From Exobasidium rhododendri (taxonomy: Eukaryota; Basidiomycota; Exobasidiomycetes; Exobasidiales; Exobasidiaceae): DNA of 64,000 nucleotides. Numbering within the stretch: the stretch's first letter is position 1; every line of letters starts with the position of its first letter. Shown here piece by piece: positions 11,877-23,465 of the stretch. The stretch lies in the NCBI GenBank assembly GCA_026210745.1, contig CP110630.1, positions 3,968,001 to 4,032,000 of the forward strand, given 5' to 3'. The position numbers and the translations under genes were made by a program. The notes under the pieces were generated by a model. The model was not told the origin of the DNA and did not search any database. It saw only the letters and a list, made by a program, of their open reading frames with translations.

Positions 11877-14121
11877 TCACTTTCTCCTTCTGGACTTTTT
11901 GGCCGTCACTTCAAAGTCGGTGTCTCCCTCACGATCCCACGTCGTCTCTCGCTCTTCGTACTGTGTTTCTTCCCAGGAAGCGGCGCGATGATTGGTAGCC
12001 TGCCTTTCATCCTCCTCACTCTTGGAGGACGGAAGACGAGAGGAGAACAACATGGAGTCTAGCGCGCTCCCAGACGAGCCCCATTGCGACTCACTGGCCA
12101 TCGGCTGACCGTCCCACTTGTTCTGGTTGTTCTCGTTAGTGTGACCGTAAGCTGATTTCTTCCAAAAAATAGGTTTGTGCGTCTTCAGAGCAGCTCTCAT
12201 CGGTTTTGCTAGTGCGCCTAGGTTGGCGGCTCTTTCTGCGTCTATAGAAGGAGGGGGGGGAGGACGGAGGCGAAGGCAAGAGATTACCTGTCAGCAAAAC
12301 AAGGAATCTCGAACCTCCCATAATGAACTCACCTGGATCGCCGTCTTTGTCGTAGTAGAACCAGCACTCAAGCGGATGCCCACTAGCATCTTTGCCAGCT
12401 CTAGATATGATGCCAAAACAATCACCTTCCAGAAGGTACTCTTCTAGCTTTTCCCTCCATGCTTTCCTTTGCCAGAGATCTACCTTTTCCTTGTCCACTT
12501 CGTCACCAGCAATCAGGGTGCCTTTGACAATGTCGTCAAACGTCCAACCGGGCAGAGCCAACCCCCTTTCTGCGCCAAATGGAGGAACGCCCTCGGGTCC
12601 GATCTCGCCTCGTAGCAGTCCTGGGTTGGAAGTCAAGACGGAACGAACGGCTTCCGTTGCACTGATAGTAGCAGTGCGATGAAAGACAATGGCTCCCGCT
12701 AGAAGGCCTTGCAGATCGTACGTCTTGGCCAGTCGAGCAACAAGTGTTCGCAGATGTTCTTGAATCACTTGAAAGGGTGGCAAGGAACTGTGTGTACTAC
12801 CGGATCGAGAAGTGCGGACGATGCTCGTGGTCTTTTCGTTCGGGGCAACCTTTGCAAGGTTTTGGTGGATGATTTTGACATGCTTTTCAAGTCTCTTCAC
12901 TTTGGCAGTAGGCGTAGGCGAGAGATCGTCTTCTGAACCGGAATCAGAACCGTCTTCCTCCTCTTCCTCTGCCATGGCGTCATCATCTTCGTCAGGCATC
13001 TCTTCGCTCCTTTGCAATGGAGCCTGCTTGACGACTCTAATGGCTTGACTGGCTTCATTCTCGCTGTCCTGTCCGTCAAGTTCTAACATAACTCCACTGT
13101 CGTCGTGATGTGCATTCCGTCGAGTGAGGGTAGGTGAAGTCGCCCTGTCCAGATCTCCAAGCTCCTCTTCTTCTTCGGAAGATTCAGTGTCATGCACCTT
13201 CTTGTCTTTTCTCCCGTCATTGGGAACGGGAGGAGAGGAGGCCAACAGAATGCCTTTTGGTCGGCTACCTGCTTGCCTGAGAGGGGAAGAAAGATCAAAG
13301 CGTGCAGGGGAGGAAGTGGGAGGGCTAGGTGGTGCTCCAAACGGCCTCTTGGAAGGCTTACCGACCAGACGAGGTTGCCGAGTGGGAAGAGGAGAAGTTC
13401 GTTGCAGTTGGGTGGCCAATTGTGACGCGGCGGACAGCGATGATGCCTCGTACGATTCAACATCACCAAGTAAAGGTCTCGACGTGGATGGATTTGGTCT
13501 CTTCTTCGGGCTCTGCCCACTCACTGAAGAGGAAACTGGCCCCTTCTCTCGAAGACAAGGACTGCCCTCTGATCTTCCTTCACCCAAGAAGAGACAATTG
13601 ACGCCGAAAAAGTCGATGGTGCTTTGACCCGGGAACAGTTTGAGGATCAGACCGGCCCGCTTTCTTTTGCCATTGACAATCAACCCATTCTGACCCAATA
13701 TCTTGACAGCCCATGCAGATCCAAAGGGAGAGTGGAAGATGACCGCATGATCTCGAGAAACATGTCTTGCTGTGGACGGCAAGGCTACACGCTGAATCGG
13801 TGTGCTTCCTATCCCCTCATGTTCTGCTGCCGAGGGTGGCTGTGACGCGCTCTCTTCGTGTATGTTCTTGGCGCGCCCGAGAAGGATGGCAATCGATCGA
13901 CGGGATGTGATTGTGTATGCGTGTGGGGAGGATGGGTCGTTGACAGGATGAAGACCGATGCTATCCTGTTGACCATACGGCATCGAAAAGCTCGGTGACA
14001 CGACGGATCTCTTGTCAGACTTGCCCGTCAGAGGCTTGGAGGGGGAGATGCCAAGGGGCACGTTGCTCCCATTCACAGGCACAAGAGCCATTCGAGCGCC
14101 CTGAGATGGTGTCGTGTCCAT
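11877..14121 (-). CDS. FHA-domain protein, TOS4/PLM2 type
   Basis: Probable chromatin-bound FHA protein; the yeast homologs Tos4 and Plm2 act in the S-phase/DNA-damage response. Two exons, 14121-12333 and 12241-11877; 717 aa. The FHA domain spans about 69-165: GR at 82-83, RHVSRDHA at 119-126 and NGLIVNG at 145-151, the phosphothreonine-binding landmarks. A long Ser/Pro and acidic linker follows. The spliced C-terminal block, CWFYYDKDGDPD then AERAANLGALAKPM and KPIFWKK, matches the conserved tail of fungal Tos4/Plm2 proteins. It is divergent from POL12, with which it shares a promoter. A DNA-binding role is inferred from the family. Confidence 0.82.
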
Positions 14122-14462
14122 CAGACTGGATAAGAATAGAAAAACGTCAATACTAATAGAAGGTCTAAAGACGAGGTAGCAGGATGGTGAGGGAGGTGAT
14201 CAAGGGATGTGGGTGGTCGGAGGAAGGCGATGCATTGCTCACGTCACAAGGACCCCCTTCCGCTTCCTCTGTTGAAAAAAGTAATGAGTGTTGGTCCGAG
14301 GATCCTTTCTGGACGTGACGCGTTGCCTAGGACGTGTTGCGCTTACAATTTATTTGTCGCACTCCCCGTAAAAGTGCGATTCGTGTAGAGAAAGTCAAGG
14401 TAGTCCCACCACCAGACCACTTTCCTTAAGACCGTACCAGACCAACAATATTTCTCCCTGTT
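14122..14462. promoter_or_regulatory. Shared divergent promoter, TOS4-like and POL12
   Basis: The 341 bases between the two start codons must hold both promoters. The clearest element is an ACGCGT box at 14318-14323. Two ACGTC/GACGTG-type words lie near 14250 and 14312. No TATA box is convincing. Confidence 0.6.
14318..14323. promoter_or_regulatory. ACGCGT, MluI cell-cycle box (MCB)
   Basis: Exact match to the core bound by MBF (Mbp1/Swi6-type) complexes. It lies 140 bases upstream of the POL12 ATG and 197 from the TOS4-like ATG. In yeasts, POL12 and TOS4/PLM2 are G1/S genes under MBF/SBF control, so the location fits. Function here is inferred. Confidence 0.6.
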
Positions 14463-16528
14463 ATGCCAACTCCAAGTACGCCTTCGACCGCTTCGGGCGA
14501 CTCGTCGATCAGGGCTGCTCTCGTACAGGCGTATCCTTCTCATCTCTTGACCGTTGACCATGCTTGTCTCTCTTCGTTGGCCTCGATTCTTCGCATCTAC
14601 ACTCCCAGCCTCACTGCCGAAGACTTGTACTACAAGACCGAAGCCATCTTACTTCAAGATAAGCTGCAAGAAATAAGCGCAGAAGTCGTCGATCAGCTGA
14701 AGAGCGGCCTGCAACGAGAGTGGGAGACGAAAGCGAAGAGTGTCAATAATCATCAGAGCAAGTCCTTTGTGACACCGGCTTCCAAGTCTCGCGCAGATCT
14801 TGGATCACTGTGAGTGACGACTGCCGCTTTTACTTCCCTGAGGCTTTCCATCGCATTGTCTGACTTCCTTTCTCTCTCTAACTAACACGAAGATTTGGCA
14901 AGACTCCACAAACACCCAAGACTGATACGAGACAAAGTAATGTCGACTCGTTCTCTTCCTCTTCCACTCCTGCTACTCCTCTGCCATCGCAGCCACACAT
15001 CATAGAGACGCTCAACCCACACATTCCTTCCAAGGAGTCAAACGAGGATGAGGATTTGATGAATCTAGACGAGGATGTCAAGCCTAGATTTGCTGCTGCA
15101 TCAGGTAGCCGAGTTGCCTTGGCGATCGGAACAGACCCACGGACGTGGAATTATCGGTACATGTTCGAAAGGCCGGGCATGAAGGGTCAAGCTCTGGATG
15201 ATGGACTGGAGGATATGACGAAGTTGATCTTGGAAACGTACAATCTTGCAAGGGATGAGGTGGCGGATCCGTCTGTGACTTCGCAAGAGAATGTGTACGT
15301 CGTTGGCAGGTTGGCTGCCTTGCTACATCGAGATGAAAAGACGCCAAAGCTCAGTGATGGGATGATAATCGAGTCGTCGAGGTCGATTGGGTCTGGTAGT
15401 CGAACGCCTCTTCAATTTGCAAAGAGTGTGATGATGAGGGGTCTTTCCTCGAAGGATGGCAAAGAAACCGTGATGCATACGAGCAGCAATGGGCGACAGA
15501 TTGGTCTCTTTCCAGGAATGATAGCCGGCTTCAAAGGTAGAAACGGTGGTGGTGATACGTTCGTGGTGGAAGAAGTCTTGATGCCACCGGCTCTTTCCCA
15601 TGCGGCTTCCAATGCCGGTCTCATGATGGACTACCAACATTCGCCTTCAAGACTCAACGGCGAAGCGCTACAAATCCAAGTCGCCTCAGGTCCTTTTACG
15701 AATGATGGAGATCTTGATTTCATCCCATGGCATCGCTTGATGGATCAGGTAGAGCGTCAAAAGCCAGACGTCATCCTACTGATGGGACCCTTTCTTTCCG
15801 TCCACCACGCTTCCCTACTTGATCCCAATCTAAACGAGCTACCGCAAGACATCTTTCGGCGTCACATATCTCGACGTTTGAATCGGCTGTGTGAGTTGAA
15901 GAATCAAACGACGGCGATTCTCCTGCCCAGCACAAAGGACATCGTCAGTCCTCATGCAGCGTGGCCTCAACCGATGTTCGATAAAGCTACATTGGGTATA
16001 CACAAAAGAGTCAAGTGTCTACCCAATCCTTGCTTGTTCAGTATCAACGAAGTAGTGTTAGGAGCTACAACAGCCGACATTCTTCGAGACTTGAAGAGTC
16101 AAGAGTTGATACTAAACGTAGCTATAGATAGCCAAGTCAAGAACTTGGAAGGAGAAAAGGATCGAGATGGAATGGCAAGGACGATTCGTCACCTCTTCCA
16201 TCAACGTCACTTTTATCCCCTCTTTCCCACGACTTCCGATTTGCCATTGGACGTCACTCATAGCAAGCTGGCTTCTTTCCCTTCCGTGACACCGGACATT
16301 CTTCTGTTACCCAGCGTTCTCACCCCTTTTGCTCGCATCGTAGATGGAACAGTGGTGTCAAATCCCGGTACATGCGCCAGAGGTTCGACACCCGGCAAAG
16401 GTAGCTTTGCCTCCTTCCGGATTCAGCCAATGAACAAATCGAGCTTACAAGACCAGGCTAGTAGTGAGAAGGGTCAGCTGTCTCACCAAATCTTTGAACG
16501 AGCCCGAGTCGACGTTTTCCGTATTTGA
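14463..16528 (+). CDS. POL12: DNA polymerase alpha subunit B
   Basis: The non-catalytic B subunit of polymerase alpha-primase, which starts lagging-strand synthesis. Two exons, 14463-14809 and 14893-16528, phase 2; 660 aa, the usual size. An N-terminal helical domain (about 10-75) is followed by a linker with FGKTPQTPKT. Then come an OB-fold region from about residue 190 (YRYMFERPGMKGQALDD) and the inactive phosphoesterase domain: FIPWHRLMDQVERQKPDVIL, LMGPFLSVHH, then CLPNPCLFSINEVVLG. The C-terminus has the typical LLPSVLTPFARIVDGTVVSN and NPGTCARG. The tail of the intron contains a ctaac branch-like sequence. Confidence 0.93.
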
Positions 16529-16678
16529 TGTCATATGACGTCTACTGTATTTCTAACAATCTCCATGAATATTTCTCCTTGTACAATCGTTGGGCTATAG
16601 CATCTTTGAAAAGATCATCGGATATGGAGAGAGAAGCGCACAAAGTAGCAAATCTCCAAGACTAGTATAGTAGATTGA

Positions 16679-17619
16679 CTATGCCTTATCAGTTGTGGCA
16701 CTGTCGTCCTTCTTCTCTGCGGTGCTCTCTTCTGCCTTTGTCTCTACCTTCTCAGTCTCCTCTTTTGCGGGTGCAGCGGCTTCTTCGGTGACACCACCGG
16801 CGGTAGGTGGGGCCTCAGCCTCACTGACGGCGCCCCCCTTCGCTGATTCATTCTTCTTTTGACTCTCTTCAAAGTTCTTCTTGAACTCGTTGGCATCTGG
16901 GAAAGTCAAGCAGAATTTAAAGTGTTAGAACCTCTCACGATTGCAAAGATTATCATGGTCATGACCTACTTTCACTATTCGCAAATCGAATAGCAAGCGT
17001 CTCGGATGTTGCGTCTCCCTCAGCAACATCGGCAGCGACGTTGTAAACCCATGATCGATCTGATCCGACATTAGGCGCTAGCTTCATATCCGAGGTGACT
17101 GTTTGAGCGATGTCTTGTCGTCAGCCAACTCAACGAAATTCTCCACGCTCTGAAAAGGTCCTTGACTCACTGTAATGATTTGCGCAGACCTTGAGTGTCT
17201 TATCTCTTCTCATGACTAGACGGATCTTTTGGTGGATCTTGTGCTGCAAAATTCGAACGTCGCCGGTTCCTCTCTCCTTCCACTCTTTCGCTTCCTTGTC
17301 GAATCGGAAAAGTTTGGCTCGCCTGGAAAGATTCAGCAATGTGCATGAGTAGACTTTCCTTGACTCCTGCTCGCAATGTACTTACAGTTTGAAAAGGACA
17401 TCTTCGTCTTCTTCGTGCGTCTTTGTCTCGACCTGCTGGTCTAGTTTGATGACTGGTTCAAATTGAGGCTCAACTTCCCCCTCTGCATCGCCCTCGGCTC
17501 CCTTGCAGATAGCACAGGAAAGGTAGAGAATGTCAGAGCCCCACACACGCTCGAAGATGGGACGGACACAACCCACTCACTGTCGCGATCACGGGTTCTT
17601 TTTCTTCAACTCCTGACAT
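16679..17619 (-). CDS. YRB1: Ran-binding protein 1 (RanBP1)
   Basis: Cytosolic co-activator of Ran GTP hydrolysis, releasing export complexes. Five exons: 17619-17581, 17501-17386, 17322-17171, 17098-16970, 16896-16679; 217 aa. The RanBD covers about residues 20-150. It includes [20 protein letters not shown], the core [20 protein letters not shown] with [20 protein letters not shown], then [27 protein letters not shown]. The tail is Glu/Ala/Lys-rich and disordered. All exon joins keep the domain in register. It is divergent from the importin gene KAP120, so two nuclear transport factors share one promoter region. Confidence 0.94.
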
Positions 17620-17997
17620 GGTGTTGGTGTTTCGTTCTATAGTGCTACAGATTGAAGAAAAGGTGGATCTGCCCTTCTTTTCAACTCTGTTGGTTTCACT
17701 TACCAGCCTCATGAGTAGCGCTGTTGCTTGGGCCACGTGAGACTACACGGCCTGCTTGGCGCTAAAAAAGACCAGCCTAGCGGGCAGGTACCTCCAGGTT
17801 CCGCGATAAGTCTGTCACTTCATTATAGAATCGAAGATCGGTGTACACAACACAGTAGAGATCGCCCTCCGCGTTCTTCCTTTCTCCTCAATAGCAACAA
17901 GCAAACCTGCTGCGCCCATCAGACGTAGAAGAACAGCTAGGAATGTCGTCGCCTTGCCTTTCACGTTCATAGAGAGGCTCAAGAGCGGAGTCACAAG
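17620..17997. other. Divergent promoter, YRB1 and KAP120
   Basis: A 378-base gap between two start codons. No ACGCGT box, TATA box, repeat or RNA gene stands out. Confidence 0.45.
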
Positions 17998-20900
17998 ATG
18001 GCTTCGGATCCGACCTATACGCCGAACCCATCAGCAATGAGAACGATGGATCCACTGCCTTGTCCCACTCTTGACTCGCTCATAAGTGTCCTTTTTCAAG
18101 CTACGTCGCCCGACCTGACTACACTTAGTCTCGCAACAGCTTATCTCAGCGATTTGGAGGCGCATCCCACATTCTGGCTTCTACTTGTAGAGATAGCATT
18201 CGAGAGGAACACCAGAATCGAGCATCAGAGGTTGGTGCAGGAGAGGGTATCGTTGAAGGTAGGTGGACAGATCAGCGAGTCGGAGACCGTTCAAAGGTGG
18301 ACGTCCATACGAACAGTAGCTATCATTCGATTCAAAAATGGAGTCGACAAGTATTGGAGAAGTCGAGTCATTAATCGAGTGACGATAACAATACCTCAAG
18401 ACACAAAGGAGCAGCTTCGACAAGGCCTCTTTCGATGCTTAGATGAGCCTGACAAAATAATAGCTCTACAGGCTAGCGTCACAATAGCCCGAATAGCTCG
18501 TCAAGACTTTCCTAATTCTTGGCCGAGTCTTTTCACCACGCTCCAGGAGGCAATGGTTCAAGCACATGCTGGTTTGACCACAGGAGAAGGGCAAGCTACA
18601 GGCTCGACGACGTTGGATCGTAATCGTCTGATTCTCCTGCGAGCGTCTGATATCTGTCAAAAGACGTTGAAAGAGCTTGCTACTGTTCGCATTCTGGCGG
18701 GCAAGATTCGAATGACGGAATTGTCGCGCTTACTGCTACCAACTTTGGTTCCCATGTTGCAGCAGTACTTCACAGAGACCTTCACGGATAGTAGTACAGA
18801 CTGGCAACGATGGTCGAACTCCCCTTTTCTAACGCAGAGGATACGAACAAGTCATCTGCTACTCAAGTCAGTCACTTACCTGGCAGTGGCCGATATGGGG
18901 ACACTAAGTAGAAATTCATCAGTAGCTGGCGGACTAGCTTCCAACTTGGCTCAAGAATTCTTTCGTACTACACCGACGATGTTGCAATTGATCCGAGATG
19001 CGAGACTGGCATATATCCACTCGTTACAAGTGTCAGAAAAAACTTCTGGAGAAGACAGCCAGGCGACACTGACAGCCTTACAAAAGCATTACACAGCATT
19101 CGGCAAGATGTATCTGGCCTTACTGCTACGGGATAAGAGTAAAGCAGTGGCATGGCCTGGATGGGACGAAGTAGTCTGGTGGTACTGGCAGCAAGCAAAG
19201 GAGGCAACCGTGGACGAATACTCCATGACTAGTAAATCATTGGGCAGCTCCGACACAGGGACTTTACAACGTCACCCTTCCAAATTCATCGTTCAGTCTC
19301 TGAACCTCCTCCGACAGTCGCTTCAAGATTGGAAGACGACACACAGTACTCCAGCCTTGTTCAGCAATGAAGACGTGATCCGCGAAGCAGTAGACGTGCT
19401 CGTAGGGAAATTCATGCTACTCAGTCGAGATGATTTGGAGCTTTGGGAGAGTGATGCAGAGGATTGGAGTGTGGCAGAAGAGGCAGATGTGTATGACGTT
19501 GACGTGCGACCTGCTGCAGAACGGACATTGATGGTGCTGGCTTCCACCTCAAAGCCGGATCTATTTGTAGGGGAACTTCTGTGGGCGAAGTTTGACGGCA
19601 TCGGACGTACATCGGTGGAGAGCACGCTTGAAGATACGATTCGAAGGGATGCCATCTATGCAGCAGTTGGACGATGCCGAGATCAATTGCCCTATTCGAG
19701 GGAGGCCCTGTCCAAAGTAACGAGCCAGCGATTGATACTAGAAGCAGCATTAGAGGTAGGATCAGGACCTTTCTTACCTATCCTGCGAAGGAGGATCGCT
19801 TGGTTGATTTGGGAGTGGTCGGAACATATGATGCCAGAAGATCGCCCTGCTATCTACCACTTGCTTGTATCCTTACTGGAAGACGTTCCTGGCAAGACAG
19901 ACGCTGCAGTGCGTTTGGCAGCTGCTCGATCTTTGGCTGCTCTTGCTGATGCGCTTGAATTTGACGCAGAAGCGTTTCAGCCTTTCATCGATGTCGCTCT
20001 CACCAGACTGGCCAAATTAGCAGCCGCTTCCGAGTTGCACGAAATGGACAGTATCAAGACATGCACCAACGCAATGAGTATCCTGATTGAAAGACTTGGT
20101 CCTAGAGTAGCGCCTCATCTGCAGTCCTTGGCTAATTTGGTCCCCAGTCTTTGGATGAATGAGGATGTAGAGTTCAAGGCGAAGCCAAGCGTGATTGTCT
20201 TTGTTGGCAAATTAGTTCGGAGTGTAGAATTGATTCCGGAGGGCAGCAAAGGATCAAGCGACTCTCTGCACAGCATAGTGGAGGTCATAGTCCGCGATAG
20301 TCTGCAGCCGGTAAGTCGAGATTGGTGCCGTCCTAGCAGGTCTTGAAACTCGCGCTCATCGACCTTTGCTTGCTTAACAGAACAATTCAGCCCTACTAGG
20401 CAAGGATGCCCTGGAGCTATGGATTCGGGCGTTGAGGTCGTCTATTCAGATGACGGAGCCCTTGTTTCGATTACTGGATCTTCTAGGACCATTGCTGGGA
20501 CAACCTGACTTTTGTCCAGAAGCTTGCAGAGTAGCACAAGAGAGTACCCTCATGGCACCACAGCAAGTCATGACGCAATTCGGTCTGACGTTGATGAGTG
20601 AATTTGCCAAGATTGTCGGTGATCCAATGAGCGCCATGATCCTATACCCCATCACGGCCATCGATATCATGATGCAGTCGATGAACGCTCAATCCGTTCC
20701 ACCCGTCGACTGGGCTACACTACTAGACGAAAGCGGACTTTTCTATGCTCTTTTGGGTACATTGATCAAAGTCAAGGACTCGTCGATTGTGGCAGGCTAC
20801 TACGTCGCTTTGCTCGCCCGGATCTGCTACATGACATTGGAGACCAGCTTCTTCTTGGATCTTGTTCAATCGGCGGCGTACAAATTGGAGGGTCCAAATT

Positions 20901-21475
20901 GTCAAATAAAAGTGCAGGTCATAGAACCGATGATCGTCCAATGGTGCAAACGATTTGAGAACATGGCGTCTTCCAGGAAAAGGAAGATTACATGCCTAGG
21001 GCTAGCCACGCTTCTGGCTGTGTCAAAGATAAAGGATGATGCCAAGGTGCAGGAGGCAGTATTCGATGCGATACCGATGATGGTGGGCGTCTGGATTGAC
21101 ATGTTGGGCGACCTACGAGAAGACGCAAGTGGAGAGCCCCCTCCACTTCCCAATGCACCTCCTTCCTCCCCCTTGGCGCTCAATCGAAGTATCAGTCAAA
21201 GTGAACTGATGAGAAGGTCACCTTCACCGGCACTCTCTATTCCAGGACTAGAAGCACTGGATGACGACGGAGACTGGTTGGAGGATACGTCACCAGGAAA
21301 GGCAAGAATGCTGGAATTGAATCGACTGGATCCAGTCAACAATGTAAAGCTGTCCAATTTTGTCTCGGCAAGCCTCAATCAAGCACAACAAAGCAATCCA
21401 GAAGCCTTCCAGTCTATCTTCTCTACTATCGACGCTGTAGTCGTCGACATTCTGCAAAAGGATCTGGCTAGGTAG
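17998..21475 (+). CDS. KAP120: Importin-11/Kap120 family karyopherin
   Basis: Importin-beta family carrier that moves cargo through the nuclear pore and is unloaded by Ran-GTP. Two exons, 17998-20310 and 20381-21475, phase 0; 1135 aa, slightly above the family norm of about 1000. The N-terminal domain contains WTSIRTVAIIRFKNGVDKYW, typical of importin-11/Kap120. The rest is helical HEAT-like repeat (for example LDEPDKIIALQASVTIARIA, then NSWPSLFTTL). The C-terminal part has an acidic stretch ending in EALDDDGDWLEDTSPGKARM. An in-frame ATG at residue 14 could be an alternative start. Confidence 0.9.
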
Positions 21476-21723
21476 CGGAGGGGACTCTAAAGCAAGCCAC
21501 TCGATCATGTTTACGCATTCAGCACCCTCGAAGTTCCCCTTTGTCCTTCAGACCAAAACCCAAACGTACATATGTATACATCCACCCACACACATACAAA
21601 CACCCACCCACCCACATGTGCTCTCACATACGAACAATACATGAGCTACTCATACAAATTTACACACATTCATACAAAAAGGGGGCTGTGCGAGAGGTCG
21701 TCTCTTGCTATACGGCTACGCCT

Positions 21724-23136
21724 TCAGTCGTCATCGATGTCGTTGCCTTGACCGGCTATGCCACCTTGCAGCATCTGCGTTGCCAGCATCATACTGGTGG
21801 AGTCGTCTGTGTACCCTTGCTCCTCGTTATGCGTATTGTCCGCGTCATCTGTTGCTGACTCTGTCATCGCTATCTCGTAAGGAGGTGCTTTCCTTCTCTC
21901 TGGCTCCGGTGTCGGCGTAGGCGTCCAATCACTAGACGTGCCTCGAAACAGACCGGTATTATACCGATTGCCTCGGCGGCTATCCATCCTTTCTTCTTCC
22001 ACATCTTCCTCGTCCTCTTCCACTTCACTGCGAGCTAGGGAAGAACTTCTCCGACTCGACAGGGAAGCACCTCTCTCCGGCGTTTCTCTCACTTGTCTGG
22101 GCACGGGTGTACTAGAGAGCTGATGTCGCTCTTTAGGTGCTGCCGTTTGGAACAGCGACGGTCTCAGTCGCTTGGTGCGCTTCGTCGGTTCAATGACCAC
22201 AATGAAAGTCTTGCCGAAGATCTTAAAGCCCGAATAGTTCACATGTAATCGAGGCTTCTTATCGTCTTGTATCGCATCCAAATCTATGGGTTCTGCCATG
22301 ATTGGATCGGCCATTGCATCTGGCATTTGGAGGTCTGTCTCTTCTTCTTCTTTGACACGGATCGGTTGTGGCTGCGAGAAGCTTGACATGGACATAGAGA
22401 AACCCTCTGTACCATCGTCATCTAGCTCGTTCTGACCCCGTTTCCTCTTTCCTGGCTTTACATCTTCTTCTTCTTCTTCTTCTTCTTCTTCTTCTCCTTG
22501 CTCGAGTGTGCCGTCTTCGGTTGCAATGCGAGTCCCTTCCGTCATCACATTGTCCGTTTGATTGTATTGTCTTGCTGCTAGTCTAGACTCTGGCATAGCA
22601 TCCCTCGCATTACTTCTCTTCATTGCAGATGCAGGTAAGATGGGTGGAAGCATAGCATTCGAAGGAGCCGCAGTCGTCGTCGCACTAGTAGCGACTGCAG
22701 CAGCGTTGTTCGTGTGTGGTTCTGGAAATTTGAGCTCCTTCTCCTTCAGCAGAACGGCGTGCTTCCCACCTACTTTCCGGAAAAAGTACGCCATCTGAAA
22801 ATCAGGTTCTATGTGTGTGTCGACCTTTTCTTTTTTGTTGGTACTCGACAGAAGTTGACCGTCGATACTTTCAGCTACTAATTTGGGCATGATCTTGTGT
22901 TTCAGTCGAGCGAGAGCTCTCGACCACACAAGATCTCCCGTACTGTGATTCCTCTCGTACATGTGATCGTCGTCGTCGTCGTCATCATCATCATTCTCTG
23001 CCTGTTCATCGGCATCGTCAATGTGAGCATGTGAGTTCATCCACTTTACATCTCGAGGATCGAGGTATAGAATCGTTTGTAAGACGACGTGCGCAGACGT
23101 ACGTAAGTAGAAGATATTTCGTTGGGAGAAAGGCAT
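21724..23136 (-). CDS. Unrecognised acidic nuclear-type protein
   Basis: An uninterrupted frame of 470 codons that I cannot assign. The first 120 residues look folded (NIFYLRTSAHVVLQTILYL; DFQMAYFFRKVGGKHAVLL). A second folded-looking patch, LHVNYSGFKIFGKTFIVVIE, lies near residues 300-320. Between and after these are low-complexity tracts: an Asp run (about 50-58), an 11-Glu run (encoded by repeated CTT on the + strand near 22465) and Ser/Arg stretches. A basic PGKRKRG motif could be a nuclear signal. The ATG at 23136 may not be the true start; the minus strand just upstream reads MTTRIPLPQT and could be an extra exon, but I found no clean join. Confidence 0.6.
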   Translation of the reverse strand: MPFSQRNIFYLRTSAHVVLQTILYLDPRDVKWMNSHAHIDDADEQAENDDDDDDDDDHMYERNHSTGDLVWSRALARLKHKIMPKLVAESIDGQLLSSTNKKEKVDTHIEPDFQMAYFFRKVGGKHAVLLKEKELKFPEPHTNNAAAVATSATTTAAPSNAMLPPILPASAMKRSNARDAMPESRLAARQYNQTDNVMTEGTRIATEDGTLEQGEEEEEEEEEEDVKPGKRKRGQNELDDDGTEGFSMSMSSFSQPQPIRVKEEEETDLQMPDAMADPIMAEPIDLDAIQDDKKPRLHVNYSGFKIFGKTFIVVIEPTKRTKRLRPSLFQTAAPKERHQLSSTPVPRQVRETPERGASLSSRRSSSLARSEVEEDEEDVEEERMDSRRGNRYNTGLFRGTSSDWTPTPTPEPERRKAPPYEIAMTESATDDADNTHNEEQGYTDDSTSMMLATQMLQGGIAGQGNDIDDD

Positions 23137-23465
23137 GTCCTTTGCCGTGTATGCCCGAAATAGAGAAAGGGAGATGTTACCTATCCAAGCAGCATGTCTG
23201 TGGAAGAGGAATCCTGGTCGTCATCTGATCGGCATACAAGAGGCGAGTCGCAGCTCTCCGGCAATGCCCTTGCAACATTATCAGAATGGTGCACACTCGC
23301 GTCACGAGCCACCCACCTTGACACCCAATTTCGAGCTCACAAGTTCTACCTATGTCAATTGACAAGTCCGCCTTCCGAAGAAGTAGAGGAGTTATAAAGT
23401 ACTTCGAAAGCTCCACAGTCCTGAGCGATTAGAATCGTCGCTACCTTTGACCCATTCTCAAGGGA
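23137..23465. other. Divergent gap, orphan gene and FAR11
   Basis: The 329 bases probably hold the true first exons of one or both neighbours. A candidate FAR11 exon begins at the ATG at 23352. No repeat or RNA gene seen. Confidence 0.4.

Noticed and set aside
22460-22500. CTT-repeat tract as a separate microsatellite feature
   Set aside because: It is in frame and encodes the poly-Glu run of the orphan protein, so it is part of the coding sequence.
23194-23397. Plus-strand frame with SQLSGNALATLSEW, resembling the start of an EFM5/N6AMT2-type methyltransferase
   Set aside because: Only about 15 residues resemble that N-terminus, the rest of the enzyme is absent before FAR11 begins, and the stretch lies in a divergent promoter region. 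Chance similarity is more likely.
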